Below are positions 57,886-64,000 of a DNA stretch of 64,000 bases, piece after piece. The stretch lies in NCBI RefSeq assembly GCF_003718735.1, contig NZ_CP033460.1, positions 1,302,001 through 1,366,000 on the forward strand, given 5' to 3'. The stretch's first letter is position 1, and the number at the start of each line of letters is the position of its first letter. A program made the position numbers and the translations under genes. The DNA is from Staphylococcus debuckii. Its GTDB lineage: Bacteria > Bacillota > Bacilli > Staphylococcales > Staphylococcaceae. The notes below the pieces were generated by a model. That model searched no databases, was not told the DNA's origin, and saw only the letters and a list, made by a program, of their open reading frames with translations.

Positions 57886-58233
57886 ATGAGTAGGATGAGA
57901 GCAGAACGTGTTGGTGAGCAAATGAAAAAAGAATTAATGGATATCATCAATAATAAAGTCAAAGATCCACGTATCGGCTTTATTACGATTACAGATGTTC
58001 AACTCACTAACGACTTATCATTAGCTAAAGTATACTTGACTGTATTAGGTAATGAGAAAGAAGTTGATGATACATTCAAAGCACTTGAAAAAGCTAAAGG
58101 ATTTATTAAATCTGAATTAGGTTCAAGAATGCGTTTAAGAATTATTCCTGACTTACAATTTGAATATGATCATTCAATTGAATACGGAAATAAAATTGAA
58201 AAAATGATTCAAGATTTACACAAAAAAGACTAA
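57886..58233 (+). CDS. rbfA: Ribosome-binding factor A
   Basis: Cold-shock-type 30S assembly factor with a KH-like fold. The frame is open from 57787, but ATG 57886 follows GAAGAGGTG and gives [13 protein letters not shown] and 115 residues, the family length. Typical parts are [29 protein letters not shown] and [17 protein letters not shown]. It is usually in the nusA-infB operon; here it has its own promoter because the VOC gene and a terminator intervene. Confidence 0.95.
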   Translation: MSRMRAERVGEQMKKELMDIINNKVKDPRIGFITITDVQLTNDLSLAKVYLTVLGNEKEVDDTFKALEKAKGFIKSELGSRMRLRIIPDLQFEYDHSIEYGNKIEKMIQDLHKKD

Positions 58234-58250
58234 TGAATCATTTATGTCAC

Positions 58251-58286
58251 AAGCTGTATTTCTCTTAAGGAGAGATGCAGCTTTTT
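58251..58286 (+). terminator. Rho-independent terminator after rbfA
   Basis: AAGCTGTATTTCTC (58251-58264) pairs with GAGAGATGCAGCTT (58270-58283) with wobble pairs, followed by a T-run. Confidence 0.8.
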
Positions 58287-58381
58287 AATATACAAAATTA
58301 ACATTTGCTTATTTTTACTATTTCTTAAGTTTAAACTGATGTAAAATAGATATGGTACGAATTAAATTTGAGGTGTTAAAA

Positions 58382-59296
58382 ATGGATGGTATTTTACCTG
58401 TTTTTAAAGAACGCGGTCTTACAAGCCACGATGTAGTCTTTAAACTACGTAAAATTTTACATACTAAAAAAGTAGGTCATACGGGGACGCTTGATCCGGA
58501 AGTGGATGGTGTATTACCTGTATGTGTAGGGAATGCTACTAAAGTAAGTGATTATATTATGGATATGGGCAAAGCATATGAAGCAGAAGTTACAATCGGT
58601 TTCAGTACAACGACTGAAGATCAAACTGGAGAAGTATTAGAAACTAAGGAAGTTAAAGCAGATGCTTTGTCAGTTGAGAAAATTGATCAAGCAATCGATT
58701 CATTTAAAGGTGAAATTGAACAAATTCCCCCTATGTATTCTTCAGTAAAAGTGAATGGACGTAAACTATACGAATATGCACGTAACAACGAAACAGTCGA
58801 ACGACCGAAACGCAAAGTAAACATTTACGAAATTCAACGTACAACAGAACCGCAATTTCATAATGGCGTCTGCACTTTTAATCTTGCTATTCGTTGCGGC
58901 AAAGGTACTTACATTCGTACATTAGCGACTGATATAGGAAAGGTATTGGGATACCCAGCGCATATGTCATGCTTAACGCGTGTTGAAAGCGGCGGCTTCA
59001 AAATTCATGATAGTTTGAAATTAGGCGAAATAGAAACACTTTTTAAGCAAGAATCATTACAGGAACGCTTATTTCCTATAGAATATGGATTAAAGGGATT
59101 ACCGCATATTCAAATCAGTAATCCAAACATGAAAAAACGTATATTAAATGGACAGAAATTTAATAAAAGCGATTTTGAGGAAGCGATTGAAGGTATCACT
59201 GTATTTATGGATAGTGATTCTGAAAAAGCACTCGCGCTTTATATCCCACATTCTGAAAAAAACAATGAAATCAAGCCGAAGAAAGTTTTTAATTAA
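58382..59296 (+). CDS. truB: tRNA pseudouridine-55 synthase TruB
   Basis: Converts U55 in the T-loop of tRNAs to pseudouridine. ATG 58382 follows GAGGTG and gives [19 protein letters not shown] and 304 residues. An earlier start at 58352 lacks a ribosome site. Motif [21 protein letters not shown], carries the catalytic Asp; [19 protein letters not shown] and [16 protein letters not shown] are also typical. A PUA-like C-terminal part follows. It precedes ribF by 14 bases, the usual truB-ribF pair. Confidence 0.95.
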   Translation: MDGILPVFKERGLTSHDVVFKLRKILHTKKVGHTGTLDPEVDGVLPVCVGNATKVSDYIMDMGKAYEAEVTIGFSTTTEDQTGEVLETKEVKADALSVEKIDQAIDSFKGEIEQIPPMYSSVKVNGRKLYEYARNNETVERPKRKVNIYEIQRTTEPQFHNGVCTFNLAIRCGKGTYIRTLATDIGKVLGYPAHMSCLTRVESGGFKIHDSLKLGEIETLFKQESLQERLFPIEYGLKGLPHIQISNPNMKKRILNGQKFNKSDFEEAIEGITVFMDSDSEKALALYIPHSEKNNEIKPKKVFN

Positions 59297-59310
59297 AGGA
59301 GAGGCACACT

Positions 59311-60285
59311 ATGAAAGTGATAGAAATTACACATCCCATTCAACCAGATCAATATATACAAGAAGACGTTGCAATGGCATTAGGCTTCTTTGATGGATTG
59401 CACAAAGGGCATGCACAAGTGTTTCATGCATTGAATGAAATCGCTGAAAAGAAAAATCTAAAGAAAGCAGTGATGACATTTGATCCGCATCCATCAGTCG
59501 TTCTGAATCCAAAACAAAAAAGAACTGATTATCTTACACCTTTAGCGGATAAGGTTGAGATTTTGGAAGCTTATGATATTGATTATGTGATTATAGTGAA
59601 CTTTACTTCTAAATTCGCTGATTGTTCAATAGAAGAATTCGTAGAACAGTATCTTGTAGGCAATCATGTGAAAGAAGTGATTGCTGGCTTTGATTTTACT
59701 TTCGGAAAACATGGGAAAGGCAACATGTCAGTACTAAAAGAACTTAAAGAGCATTTCAATACGACTGTAGTGAGCAAACAAGAAATGTATTCTGAAAAAA
59801 TTTCCACTACTGAAATTCGCCGTGCTTTAAAAGAGGGCAACTTGAAAAAGGCCAATGAAGAATTAGGCTACCGTTATCGTATTAAAGGCACAGTGGTTCA
59901 AGGTGAGAAACGGGGCCGCACAATTGGTTTCCCTACAGCTAATATTGAACCGAGCGATGATTACGTTTTACCTAAAAAAGGTGTCTATGCAGTAAGCCTA
60001 GCAATTGGTGCAGAACAACGCATATATCGCGGAGTTTGCAATGTCGGCGTAAAACCTACGTTCCACGATCCGAAAAAATCACACGTAGTGATTGAAGTAA
60101 ATATTTTCGACTTTGACCAAGATATTTATGGAGAACGTGTCGTAGTATTTTGGCACCATTATTTAAGACCTGAAGTTAAGTTTGACGGCATCGATCCGCT
60201 CGTTGAACAGATGAATAAAGATAAAGAACAAGCGAAATATCTATTATCTGTTGATTTCGGTGATGAAGTATCATATAATATTTAG
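59311..60285 (+). CDS. ribF: Bifunctional riboflavin kinase/FAD synthetase
   Basis: Makes FMN from riboflavin and FAD from FMN. The N-terminal FAD synthetase domain (about 1-180) has LGFFDGLHKGHAQVF and MTFDPHPS; the C-terminal kinase domain has KRGRTIGFPTANIEP and KKGVYAVSLAIG. The length, 324 residues, is normal. GGAGAGG precedes the ATG. Followed by the structured rpsO leader. Confidence 0.95.
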   Translation: MKVIEITHPIQPDQYIQEDVAMALGFFDGLHKGHAQVFHALNEIAEKKNLKKAVMTFDPHPSVVLNPKQKRTDYLTPLADKVEILEAYDIDYVIIVNFTSKFADCSIEEFVEQYLVGNHVKEVIAGFDFTFGKHGKGNMSVLKELKEHFNTTVVSKQEMYSEKISTTEIRRALKEGNLKKANEELGYRYRIKGTVVQGEKRGRTIGFPTANIEPSDDYVLPKKGVYAVSLAIGAEQRIYRGVCNVGVKPTFHDPKKSHVVIEVNIFDFDQDIYGERVVVFWHHYLRPEVKFDGIDPLVEQMNKDKEQAKYLLSVDFGDEVSYNI

Positions 60286-60409
60286 GTCGGAATGATTGTA
60301 TCTATTACAATCAGATTGAACTTAAACAGTCCTCTATCTTGGTAGGTCGAGACTCCGACGCCTCACTCAGACTGAGGAGACTATATATAATTAAAGGAGG
60401 AAATTGACT
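60286..60409 (+). promoter_or_regulatory. Structured leader between ribF and rpsO
   Basis: GTCGGA (60286-60291) can pair with TCCGAC (60354-60359), enclosing the hairpin GATTGTA (60294-60300)/TACAATC (60306-60312). A competing local hairpin, GTCG (60346-60349)/CGAC (60356-60359), uses the same right-hand bases. A last hairpin, CCTCA (60361-60365)/TGAGG (60373-60377), lies 16 bases before AAAGGAGG. S15 is a known autoregulator through leader RNAs, so this is a candidate S15 leader. Confidence 0.5.
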
Positions 60410-60679
60410 ATGGCAATTTCACAAGAACGTAAAGACGAAATCATTAAAGAATACCGTGTACACGAAACTGATACTGGTTCACCAGAAGTACAAATCGCTG
60501 TATTATCTGCTGAAATCAATGCATTAAACGATCACTTACGTACACACAAAAAAGACCACCATTCACGTCGTGGCTTATTAAAAATGGTAGGTCGTCGTAG
60601 ACATTTATTAAACTACTTACGTAAAAAAGATATTCAACGTTACCGTGAATTAATCAAATCATTAGGTATCCGTCGTTAA
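60410..60679 (+). CDS. rpsO: 30S ribosomal protein uS15
   Basis: Primary 16S rRNA-binding protein that starts platform assembly. ATG 60410, 9 bases after AAAGGAGG, gives [20 protein letters not shown] and 89 residues; the upstream TTG 60404 is too close. [39 protein letters not shown] and [12 protein letters not shown] are all diagnostic. It sits next to pnp as in most bacteria. Confidence 0.97.
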   Translation: MAISQERKDEIIKEYRVHETDTGSPEVQIAVLSAEINALNDHLRTHKKDHHSRRGLLKMVGRRRHLLNYLRKKDIQRYRELIKSLGIRR

Positions 60680-60711
60680 TCTTTTTAAGTAATTAAACTG
60701 ATACCATTTAG

Positions 60712-60747
60712 AGGAAAGAACCATCGTTGGTTTCTTTCCTTTTTTTA
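60712..60747 (+). terminator. Rho-independent terminator after rpsO
   Basis: AGGAAAGAA then CCA (60712-60723) pairs with TGG and TTCTTTCCT (60728-60740) with a one-base bulge, 4-base loop and T8. Confidence 0.85.
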
Positions 60748-60788
60748 TAGGATGAATAGAATCCAGAATATAAATATGTACGCGTAAA

Positions 60789-60797
60789 TGATATGAT
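60789..60797 (+). promoter_or_regulatory. Putative extended -10 promoter for pnp
   Basis: TGA followed by TATGAT (60792-60797) forms an extended -10 box about 45 bases upstream of the pnp start, after the rpsO terminator. The -35 region (TATAAA) is weak. Confidence 0.4.
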
Positions 60798-60843
60798 AGA
60801 AGTATTAAATGTTAAAGAGGTAGTAATAGAAAGGAGATTCCTA

Positions 60844-62949
60844 ATGTCTCAAGAAAAGAAAGTGTTTAAGACTGAATGGGCCAACCGACCATTATCGATA
60901 GAAACTGGACAAATGGCGAAACAAGCAAATGGGGCGGTACTTGTACGTTATGGCGACACAGTTGTATTATCTACAGCCACTGCATCAAAAGAACCCCGTG
61001 ACGGTGATTTCTTCCCATTAATGGTCAACTATGAAGAAAAAATGTATGCGGCAGGTAAAATTCCTGGGGGCTTTAAGAAACGTGAAGGGCGCCCGGCTGA
61101 CGAAGCTACATTAACTGCACGCTTAATCGATAGACCGATTCGTCCTCTATTCCCTAAAGGTTATAGACATGACGTTCAAATTATTAATATGGTATTGAGT
61201 GCAGACCCTGATTGCTCACCTGAAATGGCAGCGATGATTGGTTCATCTATGGCATTGAGTGTTTCTGATATTCCATTCCAAGGTCCGATTGCAGGTGTCA
61301 ACGTTGGTTATATTGATGGCGAATATGTCATTAACCCGACAGTAGAACAAAAAGAAGTTTCACGTTTAGATTTAGAAGTTGCCGGTCATAAAGACGCGGT
61401 AAACATGGTTGAAGCTGGCGCAAGCGAAATCACTGAAAAAGAAATGCTAGACGCAATCTTCTTTGGTCATGAAGAAATCAAACGCCTAGTTGACTTCCAA
61501 CAAGAAATTATTGATTATCTTCAACCTGAAAAAACGGAATTCATTCCTAAAGAGCGTGATACTGCAGTTGAAGAAAAAGTCACAGCTTTAACCGAAGAAA
61601 AAGGATTAAAAGATGCCATCCAAACTTTCGATAAAAAAGAACGTGAAGAAAATATCGATGCAATTCGTGACGAAGTCATTGCTGAATTTGATGACGAAGA
61701 AAATCCAGATAATGAAGAGGTACTCGCTGAAGTTAACGCTATCTTAAATGATTTAGTGAAAGAAGAAGTACGTCGTCAAATCGCTGATGACAAAATCCGT
61801 CCAGATGGTCGTAAACCAGACGAAATTCGTCCACTTGATTCAGAAGTAGGTCTATTACCTCGTGCGCATGGCTCAGGATTATTCACACGTGGTCAAACAC
61901 AAGCACTTTCTGTATTAACATTAGGTGCAATGAGTGAGTATCAATTAATTGATGGTTTAGGTACAGAACAAGAAAAACGCTTTATGCATCACTATAACTT
62001 CCCGAATTTCTCAGTTGGGGAAACAGGTCCAGTGCGTGCACCAGGACGTCGTGAAATTGGACATGGTGCATTAGGTGAACGTGCATTGCGTTATATTATT
62101 CCTGATACTAAAGACTTCCCATATACTGTACGTATTGTCAGTGAAGTATTAGAATCTAATGGTTCTTCATCACAAGCATCAATTTGCGGCTCTACGCTTG
62201 CATTAATGGATGCCGGTGTGCCAATCAAAGCACCTGTAGCGGGAATCGCGATGGGTCTAGTTACACGTGATGATAACTATACGATTTTAACGGATATCCA
62301 AGGTATGGAAGATGCTTTAGGCGATATGGACTTTAAAGTAGCAGGTACTGAAAAAGGTATTACAGCTATCCAAATGGATATTAAAATTGATGGTTTAACA
62401 CGTGAAATTATCGAAGAAGCTTTAGAACAAGCGCGTGTAGGTCGTTTGACAATCTTAAATCATATGCTTGAAACAATTGATCAACCACGTCCTGAATTAA
62501 GTGCATATGCACCTAAAGTAGAAACAATGACTATCAAACTTGAGAAAATCAGAGATGTGATTGGGCCTGGCGGTAAGAAAATCAATGAAATCATTGATGA
62601 AACAGGCGTTAAATTGGATATTGAACAAGATGGAACCATCTTTATCGGTTCAGTTGATCAAGATATGATTAACCGTGCACGTGAAATTATCGAAGATATT
62701 ACACGTGAAGCGGAAGTCGGCCAAGTTTACAATGCGAAAGTAAGACGTATTGAAAAATACGGTGCATTTGTAGAACTTTTCCCAGGCAAAGATGCTTTAT
62801 TACACATTTCTCAAATCGCAAATCAACGTATCAACAAAGTTGAAGATGTATTGAAAATGGGAGATACGATTGAAGTCAAAGTTACTGAAATCGATGATAA
62901 AGGCAGAGTAAATGCTTCCCACCGCGCTTTATTAAATAAAGAAGATTAA
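60844..62949 (+). CDS. pnp: Polyribonucleotide nucleotidyltransferase (PNPase)
   Basis: Phosphorolytic 3'-5' exoribonuclease of the RNA degradosome. ATG 60844 follows GAAAGGAG and gives [20 protein letters not shown] and 701 residues; the frame from 60793 is upstream extension only. Two RNase PH domains are present, with [20 protein letters not shown] in the first and [14 protein letters not shown] and [11 protein letters not shown] in the second. They are followed by a KH domain ([20 protein letters not shown]) and an S1 domain ([19 protein letters not shown]). It stands in the conserved rpsO-pnp-rnjB order. Confidence 0.97.
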   Translation: MSQEKKVFKTEWANRPLSIETGQMAKQANGAVLVRYGDTVVLSTATASKEPRDGDFFPLMVNYEEKMYAAGKIPGGFKKREGRPADEATLTARLIDRPIRPLFPKGYRHDVQIINMVLSADPDCSPEMAAMIGSSMALSVSDIPFQGPIAGVNVGYIDGEYVINPTVEQKEVSRLDLEVAGHKDAVNMVEAGASEITEKEMLDAIFFGHEEIKRLVDFQQEIIDYLQPEKTEFIPKERDTAVEEKVTALTEEKGLKDAIQTFDKKEREENIDAIRDEVIAEFDDEENPDNEEVLAEVNAILNDLVKEEVRRQIADDKIRPDGRKPDEIRPLDSEVGLLPRAHGSGLFTRGQTQALSVLTLGAMSEYQLIDGLGTEQEKRFMHHYNFPNFSVGETGPVRAPGRREIGHGALGERALRYIIPDTKDFPYTVRIVSEVLESNGSSSQASICGSTLALMDAGVPIKAPVAGIAMGLVTRDDNYTILTDIQGMEDALGDMDFKVAGTEKGITAIQMDIKIDGLTREIIEEALEQARVGRLTILNHMLETIDQPRPELSAYAPKVETMTIKLEKIRDVIGPGGKKINEIIDETGVKLDIEQDGTIFIGSVDQDMINRAREIIEDITREAEVGQVYNAKVRRIEKYGAFVELFPGKDALLHISQIANQRINKVEDVLKMGDTIEVKVTEIDDKGRVNASHRALLNKED

Positions 62950-62956
62950 TCCAATG

Positions 62957-63008
62957 AAACCAGAAGGATATTTGCGTAAAGACAGATATTCACTTCTGGT
63001 TTTCTTTA
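62957..63008 (+). terminator. Terminator after pnp
   Basis: AAACCAGAAG (62957-62966) pairs perfectly with CTTCTGGTTT (62993-63002) across a 26-base loop that can form a small inner stem, followed by a short T-rich tract. Confidence 0.7.
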
Positions 63009-63050
63009 TACATAACAGCTGCCTCTGACCCCCGTGTGAAGTAGTGTACA

Positions 63051-63078
63051 TTGCGCCTATTTTAACCTATAATATAAT
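63051..63078 (+). promoter_or_regulatory. Putative promoter for rnjB
   Basis: TTGCGC at 63051-63056, 16-base spacer and TATAAT at 63073-63078 (a second TATAAT overlaps at 63068-63073). Confidence 0.6.
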
Positions 63079-63123
63079 ATGAATACTTATATGGTCGGGG
63101 AATTATAAATAGGAGGTAACATT

Positions 63124-64000
63124 TTGAATTTAGTAAAGAAAAAGAATAATGATATTCGCATCATCCCGCTTGGCGGCGTGGGTGAAATTGCGAAAAATAT
63201 GTATATCGTCGAAGTAGACGATGAAATGTTTATGCTGGATGCAGGATTAATGTTCCCAGAAGATGAAATGCTGGGTGTCGATGTTGTCATTCCAGATATT
63301 CAGTATGTCATTGAAAATAAAGATAAATTAAAAGGAATTTTCCTTACACATGGTCATGAACATGCGATAGGTGCAGTAAGTTATGTACTTGAACAAGTCG
63401 ATGCGCCAGTATATGGCTCGAAATTAACACTTGCATTAGTGAAAGAAAATATGAAAGAACGTAATATTAATAAAAAAGTACGTTACTATACAGTGAATGA
63501 TGAATCAGTTATGCGTTTCAAAAACGTCAACGTGTCATTTTTCAACACAACACATAGTATTCCAGACAGTTTGGGTGTAACTATCCATACTTCTTACGGT
63601 GCCATTGTTTATACTGGCGAATTTAAATTTGATCAAAGCTTGCATGGCAACTATGCACCTGACTTGAAAAAAATGACTGAAATCGGCGAAGAAGGTGTAT
63701 TTGCGTTAATCAGTGATTCTACTGAAGCTGAAAAACCTGGTTATAACACACCGGAAAATGTGATTGAGTCACATATGTTAGATGCCTTCACAAAAGTGAA
63801 TGGTCGTTTAATTGTATCTTGCTATGCATCTAACTTTATCCGTATCCAACAAGTATTGAATATTGCAAGCAAACTCAACCGTAAAGTATCCTTCTTAGGC
63901 CGTTCATTAGAATCATCATTCAATATTGCACGTAAAATGGGATATTTCAATATTCCTAAAGATTTATTAATTCCAATTAATGAAGTTGAAAATTATCCTA
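63124..64000 (+). CDS. rnjB: Ribonuclease J2 (partial, runs off the window)
   Basis: Metallo-beta-lactamase/beta-CASP ribonuclease that forms a complex with RNase J1 in 5'-3' RNA decay. Start is TTG 63124 after AGGAGG; 292 codons are present. [20 protein letters not shown] opens the protein. The metal motif reads HGHEHAIG (about residues 76-83) where active RNase J1 has H-x-H-x-D-H, so D80 and H81 are replaced by His and Ala. [22 protein letters not shown] and [20 protein letters not shown] are beta-CASP features. J2 in staphylococci is known to be weakly active, mainly supporting J1. Confidence 0.94.
   Translation, partial: MNLVKKKNNDIRIIPLGGVGEIAKNMYIVEVDDEMFMLDAGLMFPEDEMLGVDVVIPDIQYVIENKDKLKGIFLTHGHEHAIGAVSYVLEQVDAPVYGSKLTLALVKENMKERNINKKVRYYTVNDESVMRFKNVNVSFFNTTHSIPDSLGVTIHTSYGAIVYTGEFKFDQSLHGNYAPDLKKMTEIGEEGVFALISDSTEAEKPGYNTPENVIESHMLDAFTKVNGRLIVSCYASNFIRIQQVLNIASKLNRKVSFLGRSLESSFNIARKMGYFNIPKDLLIPINEVENYP

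Noticed and set aside
1..64000. Insertion sequences, prophage or integrase genes that would explain the accessory block
   Set aside because: No transposase-, integrase- or phage-like protein was found in any frame, and no flanking direct repeats were visible.

Overview
The window is low-GC, AT-rich Firmicute DNA and reads as a Staphylococcus chromosome. The order smc-ftsY-ylxM-ffh-rpsP-rimM-trmD-rplS ... rbgA-rnhB-sucCD-dprA-topA-trmFO-xerC-hslVU-codY-rpsB-tsf-pyrH-frr-uppS-cdsA-rseP-proS-polC-rimP-nusA-ylxR-ylxQ-infB-rbfA-truB-ribF-rpsO-pnp-rnjB is the classic staphylococcal housekeeping backbone, and many proteins look close to S. aureus counterparts as I remember them. The accessory content and sequence divergence point to a coagulase-negative species, possibly of the S. 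carnosus/simulans group. That species guess is inference only.

Layout. (1) 1-5.4 kb: end of smc, the SRP pair ftsY/ffh with ylxM, and the rpsP-rimM-trmD-rplS ribosome/tRNA modification cluster. (2) 5.4-26.3 kb: an accessory block of about 21 kb set between rplS and rbgA. It holds a YxeA-like small protein, a 2396-residue YSIRK/LPXTG surface protein, an unrecognised 544-residue protein, a YfhO-family membrane glycosyltransferase-like protein, a leaderless siderophore-binding-like protein and a GyrI-like small-molecule-binding protein. It ends with a complete 2-aminoethylphosphonate (AEP) uptake and degradation operon (ABC ATPase, fused permease, binding protein, PhnW, PhnX) next to a divergent DeoR-type regulator. 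(3) 26.3-64 kb: housekeeping genes for ribosome assembly, the TCA cycle, topoisomerase and recombination, proteolysis and CodY, translation, lipid and wall precursors, DNA polymerase III, the nusA-infB operon, RNA modification, flavin synthesis and RNA decay (pnp, rnjB).

How it works together. The AEP operon encodes a full route: AEP is imported, transaminated to phosphonoacetaldehyde by PhnW, and cleaved by PhnX to acetaldehyde and phosphate. The surface protein joins a SraP-like lectin/beta-grasp/cadherin-like head to a long FIVAR-type repeat stalk that would be anchored to peptidoglycan by sortase. The housekeeping half carries many recognisable promoters and intrinsic terminators, and several structured leaders (rpsB, rpsO, polC, rimP-nusA) that look like sites of transcript control.

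The items most worth following up are the chimeric adhesin, the AEP island with a DeoR-type neighbour, the leaderless binding protein, the unknown 544-residue protein, the structured intergenic element after rpsB, the 18-bp palindrome before rseP, and the leader RNAs of rpsO and rimP-nusA. No tRNA, rRNA, CRISPR array, insertion sequence or prophage was seen.
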